From the NCBI GenBank assembly GCA_030685235.1, contig MU839084.1, forward strand, positions 124,001-188,000: a stretch of 64,000 nucleotides of DNA. The letters are read 5' to 3'. The position numbers were made by a program, and so were the translations under genes. Below the pieces are notes generated by a model. It did not search any database. It worked only from the letters and a program-made list of their open reading frames with translations, and had not been told where the DNA came from. The first letter of the stretch is position 1. The number at the start of each line of letters is the position of its first letter. Shown one piece after another: positions 11,038 through 25,400 of the stretch. The DNA is from Copromyces sp. CBS 386.78. Its lineage: Eukaryota; Ascomycota; Sordariomycetes; Sordariales; Sordariaceae.

Positions 11038-11476
11038 GAGAAACTCTATTCGCACGGGGATAAAACTCTATTCGCACGGGGAAAAAAAAAGTGAACTTCA
11101 AAGTCTTTTTTGGAGCACTGAAACGTTCTAGACGAAGGTAAAAAGTATGTAATATTTTTTCTCATTTTTTTCTCTATCTAACAACACCTCTTTGAAGAAC
11201 GCACATACTCAGTAGCGTAAGAAAACCTTAGAGAAAGGAAACTATTATAAATAAATAATAAGGAAAATAAAAAGTCCAAAAGTTCAGAAAAAAAGTATTT
11301 AGATAACGCTTAGGGCTATGAAGTTGGTACTTACCTTGAAAAATCCGTCAAAAATCGACGAGTAGTTTAGTACTACTTTTAGTTTTATATACTAAGGTTG
11401 GATTAAGTTATACTTAGAAAACCAAAGTGGATCCCCGTGCGAATAGAGTTTTATCCCCGTGCGAATAGAGTTTCTC
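11038..11476. mobile_element. hAT-like MITE, not RIPed
   Basis: The 439-bp element has perfect 45-bp terminal inverted repeats (11038-11082 and 11432-11476) that begin GAGAAACTCTATTCGCACGG. Each inverted repeat holds the unit ACTCTATTCGCACGGGGA twice. Flanking direct duplications ATAAATAA (11030-11037 and 11477-11484) are 8 bp long, which fits the hAT superfamily. There is no ORF of note, so it would need a transposase from elsewhere. Unlike everything around it, it keeps normal CA and TG content, so it arrived after RIP or was too short to be recognised by RIP. Confidence 0.88.
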
Positions 11477-11484
11477 ATAAATAA

Positions 11485-12370
11485 AGGAATTATTCGAACG
11501 GAAATATAAATAACCGAATTTAATAATTTAATCCTAATAAAATCCTCTTTCTAATAATTTTCTTAGGGAAATAAAATTATAAACTATCCTTAATATAAAT
11601 ATAACGTCGTCGAATTTAAAACTTATTAAATAACTTTTATTATCATTTATAATTAAATAAATTATTCCGTACCCTTCGATCGTAATAAACTTATCTCTTA
11701 CCTAAATATAATTTCCCTTCGCCGCTTTTATAAAGCCTTTAGAACGGCCGGCCTTATGAAAAATATAAATTATCGTACCTAAATTAAAAATCGCTAAATT
11801 TCTTAATAGGTATTTAGGCCCTTTATATTAAAGTTCTAATATTAAAAAATTCGCTTCGCAATCAATACTACTAATATACCGACCTTTTAATTAAACGCCG
11901 CTAATACTCTTATCGAAGGTAACTCCCGCTCCCTCTTTATTTAAAGTCTTTATTCGAATCTCCTTTACTTATTAAACGAATTTATAATCTTTCGAACAAT
12001 TTTCTCTAATGTAATTTATAAAGAAGGGGGATTCCTGTTATTAATTAAGGGCTATAAATTAATTAATATATTAATAATTCTCTAAATTATAATTTATATA
12101 TTCGTAAATAGGATAAACCCTCTTCGCCCGCTTTCCTCCATAATTATAAGAGGCGCTAGACAATCTTTTATTATTCTACTCCCGGGAATTACTAGAATAG
12201 GCGTCCCTTTTAATTTCTTCGGCAAAAATAGTTCCAATACCGAACGTACTGCCTCTTAAAATTTAAAAGCGACTTTTACCTTATAGAAATATATCGGTAA
12301 TAATTTACTTAAATTCCTAGGACGCTTTTTAATACGTATAAATCTTACTATTCGGGTTTATATAATATAT
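11485..12370 (-). pseudogene. Ty1/copia gag end and pre-integrase relic
   Basis: Minus-strand reading from 12370 down shows a gag-end region with a possible zinc knuckle near 12.15 kb (YNYGGKRAKRVYPIYEY, with Tyr at likely Cys positions). A segment at about 11.73-11.50 kb follows: FITIEGYGIIYL, then FKFDDVIFIL, then NFISLRKLLERGFY. This is the copia protease-to-integrase region, whose family pattern is a G.G...L block, then DV.YVP, then NL.S...L...G. The Ty3/gypsy families lack this block, so the copia assignment is good. The left end is cut by the MITE and the right end by the 565-bp LTR. Confidence 0.7.
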
Positions 12371-12935
12371 TAATTTAGGGAATTTTTTCACGTTTTTCCT
12401 TTAGCTAAGGACTACGGGGTCATTAAAGGAGTAGGGTAGTTCATCATAAGTAGGAGTAGATTAACTGCTTAGTTAGGTGCTATTAGTTATAGGTTTGAGC
12501 CTTGAAGATAAAAGGAGAAGGAATTTCCTTCGAAATTTAGGAAGTGAAATAAGTAATTTAAATTAAATAATACTCCTTCTTAGAAGAATATATTCGAATT
12601 CTGATCCCAAATTCGTTTTCCTATACTAAATTCATTCTTCCTTTACTTCGTAATCCCCTCTTAAGAAGATTAACGTTTAAATTTACTCCCTTAACTTCTC
12701 TTAAAAATCCGTTAAAGTACAATACTTTAATATTAACTCTAATTTCCTCCTAAATAATCGATAATTAATATATAAAAATCTCTTCGTCTTTATTTTACAA
12801 ATAAAATCCATTTTATAATCAATCTACTCTCCTCTTTAAAATATTAATTCTTATAATTTTTATATTAATTAAATTAGTTTTTTTATAGTAGGGAATTAAT
12901 CTCTCTTCCTATATAGTATTTTCCACTCTAAATTA
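12371..12935 (+). repeat. Left LTR of gypsy element 2
   Basis: The 565-bp repeat starts TAATTTAGGG (likely TGATTTAGGG before RIP) and ends CTCTAAATTA (CTCTAGATCA in the other copy). The outer half to about 12,640 keeps TG and CA; the inner half is strongly RIPed. Confidence 0.85.
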
Positions 12936-13899
12936 AATAGTAATAAGGACAAAATAAATTTCAAAGTCCTAACTAAATTAATTAATACGAATTCGAAGAA
13001 TCTTCAGCCGAGACTTCTCGTAAACGTTAAAACTATCTCCGCTTCCTTCGGAATATTAATTTAAAAGCCGAAAATTGAATAATAAGTAATTAATTACTTT
13101 TCTCGGTAAAAATGTCTTTTATTCAATTTAATAGAAATTTTAATTCCGGATATATATAAATTTTAAATTCTTTATCTAATTTATAATTTACTAATACCTT
13201 TCAACAAATATACTAACCCTTTTCCCCTCTTTAATTAAACTACAATCGATATAGAATACGAAAACGAACTATTTCGAAATATTAATTTAATAAAATAATA
13301 AATTAAAAATTAAAGAATTAGTAATTTAAATTATATAGCAAATTAAAGACTACGAATTAATAATAAATAATAGATCCCCCCTTTACTACTTCTACCTATA
13401 TTCAATATAAATACTTATAATTTATATACCGAATTCCTCTTTAGAATAATCGTAACCCTTTTAAAGTATATTATATTAATATTTTAAATAATTTTAACTA
13501 ACTTTTTACAAGTAGCTAACTTCTTATTAGAAGTAAGTACGGTTGGAAGGGTAGTATTTACTTCCTATTACGATAATAGTTACCGCTAATTAAGCGAAAT
13601 TATAATCGGACCTCTAAATTAATATAATACCTAATACCCTAATTACCTTAATCGAAATATAAATACTTTAATCCAAATAATATAAAAGTATTTAAAGGAT
13701 AAAAAGTATTTTAATAAAGGATATTAGATCTGCCCGTCTCTAAATAACTATAATAACCTAAAATATAATCCTATATAATTACTAATATATCTCCCCCTCT
13801 ATTATAATACTTTAACCTAAAGACCCCTATTTTATAATTAATTATTACTAAATATTTTATCTAATACTTCTTCCTCCCTTTCCGCTCCGAAGACCTTTC
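12936..13899. other. Leader region of gypsy element 2
   Basis: Nearly 1 kb of RIPed sequence between the left LTR and the gag frame. I find no clear ORF. A primer-binding site is expected immediately after the LTR, but RIP has blurred it. Confidence 0.4.
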
Positions 13900-15250
13900 C
13901 TTCCCCTAGTATTTAAAAGCTTATTATACCGGGAATCTTTAACCCTACTACTTTCCTTACTAAAAGTAATACTATAATTTACGTCCGTAATATCAGCCCT
14001 AAAAAGAAGTTTAACAGTAAAAAAATCACTAAATATTTCGAACTCTTCGAAGAAGAAGTTAGATACGCTAACTTTAATAATAACGAATTTAAAATTACTA
14101 CCTAAATTGGCTAATATAAAAAATAGCCTAAAGATATTACTAAGGGTATCCTCTACTAATTTAAAATTAATACTAATATTACCTAGGAAAACTTCACCTT
14201 AGCCTTTAAAACCGCCTATAAAATTAAAAATCCTAAATAGACCAATAGCGCGTTTATTATTTTAAAAAAGTTTTATATTAAATATATCCCCTATAATAAA
14301 ATAAAGATCGTTAACGCCATTTTTAATTATTCTACCCTTCTCGCCCGTCAATTTTCTACTAATTATAATAATATTAAAGATCTAACTATTAAAAACTTCT
14401 ATAAAAAACTATATATTAATACTAAATATATAATTATTATTTTTATATATAAATTCAAGGAAGAAATCTATTAAATAAATTAAACTACTTTCGCTAATGA
14501 ATTTAACGATTTTATTATTAAGTAATTTAATAAAATCAATATTTTTAAATCTTCGGCCTCCTCCGATTCTAATAAAAAAGAGATTATTATTAAAATATAT
14601 AAATTTTCTAGGAAGGTTATTAAATTTAATAATAATATCTCCTCCGAAGATAATAATACCCTAATCGTTAAGAAAATTATTCAAATCATTACGAAGGAGC
14701 CTGTTAAAAAGTAATCCGCTATTAATAAAGCTATAAATAAATTTGCCAATAACCTTAGGAAATTAATAATCTAAATTTCCTAGAGTATTCGCCCCCCTTC
14801 CTAAATACCCCCTTTTACCCTTTAATAACCTATTATCTATTACCCTTCTTAAATTTAATACCCTCTTATTTAAATTAATACCGTTTAAACTAACGTTATA
14901 CCTATTAGTAGCTTTAGTCGAAATAGAATTTAGTACTCGTTATCTAGTAATTATTAATTTTTTAATAAATATTAAAGGGTTTATTATTAGTATAGAAGAG
15001 ATTACTTTATATATAAATACGCTAAGAAGGATATACACCTTATATACGGATATTATTCTTTTTAAAAGGCTTAGGTTTCTAAGGGTATACTATTTATCGT
15101 CTTCTTTAGCCTTAGTTATAATTACAAGAATTATATAAATTAAAAATTATATTATATTACATAAAGATAAAGGAAGGTTAAAGAATTACTAAAGTCTTTA
15201 ATCGCTTTAGAACTAAATTATCCCGTTTATTCTAACTTTAAGAATTAGGA
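13900..15250 (+). pseudogene. RIPed gag of gypsy element 2
   Basis: A gag-like frame on the plus strand includes ITKYFELFEEEVRYANF near 14.05 kb and a long helical region up to about 14.7 kb, then low-complexity sequence. Stops are TAA/TAG. Its place between LTR and pol supports gag; no intact motif remains. Confidence 0.55.
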
Positions 15251-18200
15251 ATTTAAATAGTATAAGGGTAGAGATCCTAATAAACCCAACTACGTTCCGA
15301 AGTTTAATATCTTCTATTAAAGTACTAAAAGAAAGTAAAAAGAAATATAAAAATTAAAGGGGAAGAAAATATTAATTTTAATTAATATTATTTAAATTAG
15401 GAAGTATAATTATGTTTATAGTCCAATATTAAAAGTTCGAAAGTAGGTCGCCTCTATATATATTATTTTAATTAGAAATAAGGAATTCCTTAGTAAATTT
15501 CCGAAAGTTATAAAATTAATTAATTCGGGAAATAAAGTCGAAATTAATATAATACCCCTAACTTCTATAATAATCGTTACTTTTAAAAAGACTAAAAAGG
15601 TTTAGGTTTCCAAAGGTAATTCCTCTAATAATACCCTTATATTTTTATTTATCCCCCCTATTTTAATTATTAATATAATTAAGAAAGGGGTTAAATATAA
15701 TATTAATATTATAGAAGAAAAATAATCCGCTTTTAAATTTACTATTAAGAAAGTTAAAAAGGTTTATTTCTTTAATTAATTTAGAAATCCTAAGGTCTAC
15801 GACAATATTACAGATTTAAAGGAATTTTACCTTATAATTACAAAGTTTATAAACGCTAAAGTTTTAATTATTATCGAAAATATTATTAAATATAATTCCG
15901 TTAATATTATAGTTATTTATTATTAGGTAAATCTATTCGTTAATACTATTTATAATAATAATTATAACCTGCTTAAACTTAAATTTGAATATAATAGTAG
16001 TACTACTTATAATAATACCCCGGAAATTAATAAATTCGTCCTTATCGTACCTAAAGGACCTATCGTACTTAAAGGACTTATTTAGGTCAATATTATAAAT
16101 ATTAAGTAGAAATTTACTTGTAATTATACTTTAATTAATCTTATCGAATTAATAAAGGAAAACGTTTAAATTATTTATAATTAAATCGACTGGCTAATAT
16201 TTATTAATATTCCTTTAAAATAGTAAAAGATTAATAAATTTAAAATTAAACTAATTAAAAGGGTATTACTCCGTAACGCCTCTATTAATATCGTTAAATA
16301 CATTAAAATATTTACTTTAATTTTAAGGAATAAGGTTATTCCATTCTCTACATTACTTATACTAATGATCTCCGTTAAAACGAAAGGAAGGGAAAAGATT
16401 ACCGCCTTATTTAATATAAGAGCTAAATATAATACTATTTATAAAAAATTAGTAAATTACTTCGGCCTAACGAATATTAATACCGAAATTACTAATATTA
16501 ATAATAACAATAATTAGAAAGGATTCTTTAATAAGATTTATAAGAAAATCTACCTATTCGACAAAAGTAAAGAAATTTATTTCTTTATTACTAAAAACTA
16601 TTTACCTAATTATAAGATTATTCTAGGTCTACCCTTCTTTTAAAACGCTAATATTCATATAAAATACAACGAGAACGGGAAGAACTATACCTCTATTACT
16701 ATTAATAGGATAATAATCTATACTATTCTAACCGTTACCTCCGAAATATATAAAGGTAATAAAAATTTCGAAGCCTAGAAGTCAATTAGAGCTAATTAAT
16801 AGGTTTAATTCCCGAACGGTATTTACAGCCTCTATATAATTCGGTAGGGATAATACCATAAATATTAATTCTGTAATAAAAATAGAATTACCGAATTAAA
16901 TAGAATTTAAAGAAGATAATAAAAAAATTACTATATTTACAGATAAAATAATAAAAAATTTAATAAAAATATTATTTAAAGAAAAGGGAAAGTATAAAGT
17001 ATTACGAAAAATTTAGAGGATTATTAAAGAAGGAAACGCTAATTCTAAGGTTAATTCGGATTTAGAGAATATTATTTAACTATATTCAGTATAAAGTAGA
17101 GGAAAAGATTTTAGGCCTAATATTAAAGAAGATTCGGAGGAATTAAAAATAATAATTATTTTCTAGTAAATAAAGAAAAGGATTAAAAAAGTATTAGTAA
17201 AAGAATTTAAGAAAGCTATAAGGAAATCCGTAGGGAAAGTGAAGCAAATACTAACGATTTTCCGCATATAAATTAATATTATATATAAAAAGGTCAGCTA
17301 AAAAATTAACTTGATCGATAATACGGATTCTAATGGGTTAAAGCCGGTAGGAAACCCTAATTAGAAAATAAATAAATAAGCCTAAATATAAAAATAGTTC
17401 GCTAATATTCTAGAGAATTTCAATATAAAGTAATACAATTATATTATTTCCCAATTTATAAAATTAATTAGAAGGTTAAAATTAACTAAAGAATATTTTT
17501 AAACTATAATTAAAATAGTTTAAAGTATTTTAAATAATAGTAAAATTAAATTATTTACTTATATCCTTTATAATAGGGAATATACTCTTACTTAAGACTT
17601 TATAAAGTATAGAAAATTCAATCTTAATATAGTTCCCCCTTAGCAAATCCGTACTATCCTACATTCAACTTAGTAGACTAAAACTATCCCTATTCCTAAG
17701 GCTCTCTATAACTAAATTTGTAATCTATTTAAAGAAAGGATAAAAAAAAGAATTTTTAAAAAAAGCTACGCTACCTACCGAAATAATTAATTTCTCGTTA
17801 CTAAGAAGGATAGAAGTATACGCTTAATTAATAATATTCAAAAGATTAATTAGGTTATTCTAAAAAATATAAATCTATTCCCGGGTTACGAAGAATTTAG
17901 CAAAGGTTTTAGAAGTTATAAAATAATCTCTCTACTCAATCTCTTCTCTAATTATAATTAAATCCCCTTCGAAAAGACTAATAAGGATATTATTACTTTC
18001 TCTATACCCCTTAGCCACTTTAAAATAACAATTTTACTTTAAAGAAATATTAATTCTATTACCCAATTTATAAGGGTAATAATTAGAATATTCTACGATC
18101 TAATTCCCGATATTTACTAACCCTACTTTAATAATATCTATATTAAAAGCCCTTAAATAGATTATAATAGGGAAGAAATTAATATAAAAAGAATTAGGAA

Positions 18201-20450
18201 ATATATTTTAAAATATTTAATTAATATCGATAAAATTTTACTCAATATAGAATTAATTAGAAAAATTATTATAATTACTAAATCCAATTAATATTAGAAC
18301 GAAATTATATTCGTAAAATACTTTTATAATCCTAATAAGAGATCCCTAAATAAAAATAAAATTATAAAAATTAATAAATAAATTTATTACGAATATTAAC
18401 CGGATAAGAAGGGTAAAGAAATTAAATAAGTTAAAACTTTCATTGGAATTATTAAATACTATAAGATTTCAATTAAGAATTTTGATATTATTATAATCCC
18501 CCTTTATATATTAATAAAAAAAGGAATCGAATAAATTTATACCGAAAATAAGTAATTTATAATAAAATACTTTTAATACCTTATAACTACCGCCCTAATT
18601 TTAATAACCTTCGTTTACAACGACCCGAAGTATAATATAATTTACTTTATAATTAATACTTCGATTAAAAAATAAGGAGTAGTATTAGAATAAATCGGCC
18701 CCAATAATAAGAAATACCCTTATAAATTCGAAAACGGGATTTAGTCGGAGGTTAAAAAGCGATACGATACTACTAAGAGGGAATTTCGAAATCTCTTCTA
18801 TACTTTTAAACGTTTACAAAAATATTTATTCGGCGTTCGCTTTATTATTAAAATAAATATTATAATCTTTATATATTAATTTAATAGTATTATTAGTAAC
18901 GTCCCCGGTACCCTATTAATAAAATAGATTGCCTAAATTAAAATTTTCAATTTTAAAATTAAATATATTCTTAAAAGTAAGAATATAATTACCAATAATC
19001 TATTTTACAAACCTCTAAGGCCTTCTAATTTCTACAAAAAAGAATACGAAATAAATATTAACAATTTCGTAAATATATAAATTTATTCTATTTTCATTAT
19101 TTATACCAATACCCTAAAATTTATTCTTAAAGGAAATTAATTAAACCTTTCCTACGAGATTTCTACCTACTTAATAACGTACAAGGTTCTTAACCGCTTA
19201 AATGGATCTACTTTTAAATATTAATTCTATAATAATATTATAAAATACTTTATTTCCGAAAGAATTTTCTAGCTACAACCGACGAATTTTTCACAATTTC
19301 TACAGAAATTAATTAATAGCCTTACAGAACGCAAGTAAATTATATTTCGCTATTATAATAAAGTAAATTACCAAAGAAGGGAAAGAATATATTATTATAT
19401 TATTAAATATTATTATTAGAAAAGTATATATACTAACGTAGAAGAATTAATCTATTCCTATCTAACTTATTAGAAATATAATCCTAAAAGGTTTAAAAAT
19501 AGATATTAATAGATATTTCCTAATATTTAACTTATAAGAAAATAGATTCTTAATATCTAATTTATACCCAGTATAAATAGAAAGAAAATACCCTTATTAG
19601 AAATTAGAAATAACTTTACTAATTACATAGAAGTTACTATTTTACCTAATATTAAAATAGAGAATATTTAAAGGTTTTTTAAATTAATCTTTTTCCGTTA
19701 GGGATTTCCTATTTCTATTCTAGTAAACGGTAACTTAGAATTTATAAGAGTATTTAAAGAAGTAATTAATTTATTAGGGATCCTAAAGCACATTATTACC
19801 CCTTATAATTCGAAGACGAATAAATTAAACGAATAAGGATATTCGATTATCGCCGCTTCCCTAACTAAAATAACCAACGGGAATAACGCTAATTAGAGGA
19901 TATACCTACCCTACGTTCTCTTTACCAACCGTATAATAATAAGAAGTAATTATAAATATACTCCCTTTTAGCTTGCTTATAATTATAACTTAATTACCCC
20001 TATTAAATTTAATTTACCTTCTTAAAGAGTAGTAAATTAGGAAAACGATAATAAACGTATAATAAGAGAGGAGCTAATTTCTATTATAGCCGCTATATAT
20101 ATAGATATTAAATACCGCTTCGTTTAGGTAGCCGAGAAAGTTATAATAATAAGAGAAAAGGCTACTAATTACTATAATAAGTATAATTAGCGAAGGATAA
20201 GACTTCTAAATAGTTAAATTGAAGAGGGAGATTTAGTACTGATCTACGATAATGTCCGGCGTATTAATATAAATTCCAGTAGGAAATTGATTTATTAATA
20301 GAGAGGTCCGTATTGTATCCGCCGAATTTCGGGTAATGTTTATTATATTAGGACCTTCAATGGTATAGAAATTAATAAACCGGTTAATTCTTAGAAGATT
20401 AAGAAGTTTATTGTGAAGGATGGTATAATATTAGAGGAAATAGGATAGCG
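15250..20450 (+). pseudogene. RIPed pol of gypsy element 2
   Basis: Reverse transcriptase lies at about 17.9-18.3 kb with the degraded catalytic box FNNIYIKSP, matching the DD-box of fungal gypsy elements that continues as IKGP. RNase H at about 18.63-19.1 kb is well preserved (KRYDTTKREFRNL, then FGVRFIIK, then KNIITNN). An integrase region follows at 19.3-20.0 kb. The C-terminal end near 20.24-20.42 kb reads VLIYDNVRRIN then RGPYCIRRIS then YYIRTFNG, a typical gypsy pol tail. The order is gypsy-type; many TAA/TAG stops make it non-functional. Confidence 0.8.
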
Positions 20451-22818
20451 AGATTTAGGTACTAGCTTAAACGAAGAAAAGACAGTATTTGAATTATAGT
20501 AGGTAATAAGATTTCGTACTAAAGTATAAAAGGTAAAAGCGGTAAAATAGAATTAACGCCTAGAGATCCCCTTATTGAATATTAAGCTACCGGGTAATTA
20601 GGAAAAAGTAGACCCCGAAGAAGAGGAGGAAGAGCTTTAATAGAGGAACGGATTCCGAATATAATATTAGATCTAACCTTATAAAACGCTATAAACGATG
20701 AGGAGATCCGTATTCCGACTGAGATTTTTAATCCAATATTTTTCTATTCTTTTTTCTTTTTTCTTTTTATTTTCTTCTTTTTTCCTCCCCAATTTCCTCC
20801 TTATCCTTACGTATTAAAGATATATCCTTTTATTTCTTCCCCCTACTATTTTAATCCGAATTTATATCTTTTTATTTATTTATTTTATCTTTTTTATTTA
20901 AAAGCTCGAATAAAAGGAAATCCCCGCTAATTTTATAATACAAATAATCTTAACTTATTTCTAGTCTTAATATACTAAAGGCCTTTAGGGAATTACAAAC
21001 CTGGGTAGGAACAGGTTTAGAATATACGATTGAGAAATTGGCGTATTACTTAAATATAATTGCTATTTTTGGTTTGAAGAATAACCTATTTTATAAGGCT
21101 CTAGAAGGGAGGAGATCCATTTAGGCTACCCTTCTAAAGGAAGATTCTTCCTAAGGAAGACCTATTTTTTTTTTCGTTAGCCATCTCTACCGCCTAAAAA
21201 CTACTTCTAAGGCTACCTTATCCGTACTACTAATACTCTAGCTCAGCGGACACTTCCTTATATTCTTTAATTAAATATAATATAAACCTCGCTACTTACG
21301 AAGGTAATCTAAGCTACTAAAACCAAGGATTACTATTAAAGGCTACTTAAAACTATTAGAAAGGTTATTTAACTTGTAGGCTCGGGAAGATTATTTAAAT
21401 ACTAGAAGATCTTACCTTTTTAATTAAATAGTTTATTACTAATTACCTTACTAAAAGGTTTTAGACTAAGGGAAAAGAAATACCCGATCTCCTATTACTT
21501 CTCTTAAAGAAGACAATACCTTTAGGCTATTTAAAGTTATTATCAATTATTAAAATAGTATAATAAAGTATTAACGCTTAATAAAGGAAACGATACGATT
21601 TACCTTCTTAACTTTCTATACCATTTAAAACTACCGAGATTTAGGGCTGTTTAATTGAATATAAACTATTAGGGACAGATTTCTAATCTCTACCTATAAA
21701 ACTACTTTCGACCATTCCATTACCGACGATTTATATATATAGAGCTAAATATTAAACCGATAAAATACCAATAAAGCTATTTAAACGAATAATACCCTCT
21801 AATAGTTAGTTCGCTATAAATTACCTCTTAACACTTCAATAACATTCCGGCTAGGCGTTTAAAAAGAAATTTCTACCCTTAGAGCGTAATATCTACGAAG
21901 GATAGTAATTTTACTCCTACTCTTTAAATACGTTTACGTTTTATTGCCCTCTATTCTTATTATTTTTACTTTTATCTACTTTTTTTCTATACTTTTTACT
22001 ATTTCTATTACTAGAGTTTTTATTTTTTGTACAAAAGCGGTATTCTGGGCTTTAGCCGCTTTCGAAAGGAAGATATACTACGAAATAAGGAATATTACTA
22101 TTACGTGGAGATTTATACTAAGGGAAGTATATTGAAGAATATATTATATAATATTATTTTTTCTCTGCTAAATTACCGCTACCTTTTTTTACCCCGCCCC
22201 GAAATTTTTTTATAAGATCTCCTCCTCCCTAAAGACGACCGACGACCCCCCTATCCTAAATTCGGAATTACTAACTAGGAGTATATTAAATATTATAAAA
22301 GGAACGAAAATATTTCCGAATTAGTTGATTATCCTTATTTTCGTTAGGAATAACTTCTTTTTTAATTAGTATAAATAAAGGAAATAGTTTCGCATTTCCG
22401 AATTTATTATTAATTTTAATACCCCTAATATTTAAGCCCTTCCCCTTTAACCTTAAAACCTCCACTTCGTACCGAATATATTTAAACTATTATATAAGAT
22501 CCTAAAGTATAGGGATAGAATAATAAAACTATTAAAAAGGAATAAAACCTTCGATTAATATTAAAGAACCTCTACTCCTATTCTCAAATAGGAAATTATA
22601 TTCTCTATTATAAAAATCCCTATAATATTAATTAAAAATTTTAAGGGCCTTAAGGAATTCTTAAGAAATAATATAGTCAATAGCCTTTTTAATATACTAA
22701 TAGTAATTAATATAAATCCCCCCTTAATATTCCAGCCTATAGAAATATATCCGATAAAAGGAGCCTATATAGGAGGAGTCTCCTATTACTATCTATTAAT
22801 ATAAATTAATATAAAGGT
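20451..22818 (+). other. RIPed sequence, partly coding-like, not identified
   Basis: After the gypsy pol end there is a pyrimidine-rich run (20730-20790) and then RIPed sequence with some surviving TG near 21.0-21.1 kb. From about 22.3 kb to the Mutator-like element a plus-strand frame looks protein-like. Two small ORFs at 21944-22215 are open by chance. The target of the DNA transposon insertion lies at its right end. Confidence 0.35.
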
Positions 22819-22826
22819 TTTTTAAA

Positions 22827-22948
22827 GAGAACATCTTTCTGTACTGCTATAAAAGTTTTACGACATTGTCGCCCTACCCTTCCCGCGCGCTAAGGCACGC
22901 TAATATATACCAAAATTTTTAAACTAATTAGATTGTTCGTATCCATTT
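22827..22948 (+). repeat. Left terminal inverted repeat of the MULE
   Basis: About 120 bp that pair with the reverse complement of 26270-26392, with small indels. Shared blocks are GAGAACATCTTTCT, CTTCCCGCGCGCTAA, AAAATTTTT and CGTATCCA. Confidence 0.8.
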
Positions 22949-23389
22949 GAGTCTCTATAGTATTGTTAGCAAACCGTACCGCGCCCGCCAAGCCTCCAAA
23001 TTTCAATTTATTATACTTAGATTTCGTATTATATTGACTAGTTTAGTAATTTATCGTTATTTAGCGATTTGTAGCCATCGTCGCATCGCATCGCTTCCTC
23101 CCCTATTATTATTATTATTACCCTCCCTATAATTAATTAAATTATTATCGCGTATTACGAAATATCGTTTAAGTAAATAAAGCGCTAGTATTTATTAATG
23201 GTAAGAAATAATCCGTTATTTTTTCTATGTATTTCCTTAATTAATTGTAACGTAAATAGCCGATGTAGCGACTTAGCCGACGGGCGTACGTAACTATAGT
23301 GGCGTATACTCTAGTTAATAAGTAATTGACTTTAATTTTATCGACCCTAGTTTAAGACCTTTAATAGGCGATATTTTAATCGAGTTTAG

Positions 23390-25400
23390 CGAATCCTATA
23401 CCCCTAGCGAACTTCTTAGCGAGTTTTCTAACGAGCTCTCTAGCGAGCTTACCTTAACGCAATTTATAGAGATCGATAATGACGACGAGGAGACCTTTAC
23501 CCTTTAATGCTACGAGTATAATGATTACCTTATTTTTAATATTTAGTACGAAACTTTCGATAAGTTAATTACGGCCGTATAATAGTAGGGACGTAAGTTT
23601 AGTTATAGTTTAGTAAAGGGTCGCTTTACGAATCCCTAGATTAGTATTGGTTATATACGTTGTAAATTCGTTTATTTAATTAGTCTTATTCGTAAGGCCG
23701 ATAATCACTCTCGTTCTATATTAATATCGAAATAGGGATACTTTTAGTAGGGGAATATTAAATCGTTGAAGTATAATAATAGGAGATAGACTTTTTACTT
23801 TTATAAAGGTTATAAATCTTATAGTTACTTTCCTAATAATAAGTTATTTGTATATAGAACGTTTAAGGTTGAATATAAGGCTTTTGTAGTTTTATATTTA
23901 GACCGCCCTAGTATAAAGAATTATAAGATTACTAGCGAGTTGCGTAAGAAATTCCTAAACTTCTATTTTACAAAAAATTAGTTCGTTAACTTTTATTATC
24001 GATTTAAAAAGGAGGTAGAATTTAGATATAACCTTTTTTAATTTATTATAAAACTATTGAAGGAGAAGGGGGTTTATTTTGAAGTTAATTGGATTGACGA
24101 ATTTAAAATTAAACTAATTACCCTCTTTTAGAATAATTTATAGGGAGAGTAAATATAGAAGTAGAATCCTTGGGTCTAAATATATAATAATATATATAAA
24201 ATTAATAATAAAGGCCTTGCTTTCTTTTAGATTATTGGTATATATAGCGTTAGCTATATTTTTAGTTACGGTTTCGGGTTAGTTGATAATAAGCGGTAAG
24301 AAGGTTTTGATTAGTTTATAGATAAAGTTAATATTTGTTGTAAAGCTATTTAGGCTAATAATTTAGGGTTATTATTATAGATTACAATATAGTAATAAGG
24401 GTAGTTATTAAGCGAATTTACCCTTAAATAGAATTATAGCTCTATATTTTTTACGTTAATAAAAATGTAGTATTGAATATTAAGCGTAAATAGGATAAGA
24501 AGGTCGCCGCTTTAATTATTAATATTTATACCGCTATAATATAGGTATAAATATAGCGAGAAATATTAGTATCGATATTGGCCTAGCCTGCGCTAACGTA
24601 ATTTAAATAAATTTAGAAAATTTTGACGATGAAGATCGAGAGGTGGTTAATAGTTTTAACTATTTAATAGATAGTATAGATTCGTTAGGGGCTATATTTA
24701 ATATTGTAGAGTATTTAAGAGTAGGCCTTTATACTTTTTAGAAGTATATATATTACGCGTATATAGTTGACAACTTCAATTTTGCTTTTGAGAAGCTTTA
24801 TAGTTACTTTGTATATTAGATTATAATTATTATATATTTGAAAGAGATTTATATAGTAGTAAAGGAGGAGTGGGCTATTTATTATATTAACGAGCGCTTA
24901 AATTTCGGCTATTGTACTATATCGTTTATTAAATTAGTAAATTGTATTTTAAAGAATTATATTATTAGCGGTAAATTTATATTTATCCTTATATAATTTA
25001 TAATAAATTAATTATTTTTATTTATATAAGTTCGAATCCCGTTATTACTATTGTTATATAGAGTTTTAAATTATCCGATAGTATGAAAGAGAATATTGAG
25101 GATAAGGTTTTAAAGTAGATTGCCCGCATTAAACGCGAGTATTTCGCTTAGTTATAAGTAAGAAATATTTGTAGAGAGCTCTCTTAGAAAGCCTTCGATA
25201 AAATCGTTCGTTAACATTGTATTATATTTAGTACAGTCCTTACAGCGGTTCGGTTAGACCCCGATAAATTAGAATTATATATTAGTAAATTTATAGTATA
25301 ATATAATTTATCCTACTTATATATTATATTCGAATCTTTTCTTAATTAAAATTAATTATTTTTATTTAATAAATTCGATTATTACCCCTTCTAGTAGTTT
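23390..25400 (+). pseudogene. RIPed MULE transposase
   Basis: One plus-strand frame holds an N-terminal part that resembles the FAR1-type DNA-binding region (YETFDKLITAV then GRKFSYSLVKGR, 23.55-23.63 kb) with basic and cysteine-bearing sequence after it. A core follows near 24.07-24.31 kb: LLKEKGVYFEVN, then NNIYKINNKG (24,190-24,220, the degraded D.TYKTN motif of MULE transposases), then FSYGFGLVDNKR. Stops are TAA/TAG. The later part to 25.4 kb is coding-like but I see no further motif. Confidence 0.72.

Noticed and set aside
12365..12370. 5-bp target duplication of gypsy element 2 (ATATA/TATAT)
   Set aside because: Both flanks are AT-rich and the match depends on a one-base shift of the LTR end, so it is not reported as established.
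21944..22215. Two overlapping small hydrophobic ORFs
   Set aside because: Short, AT-driven, no start context and no family pattern.
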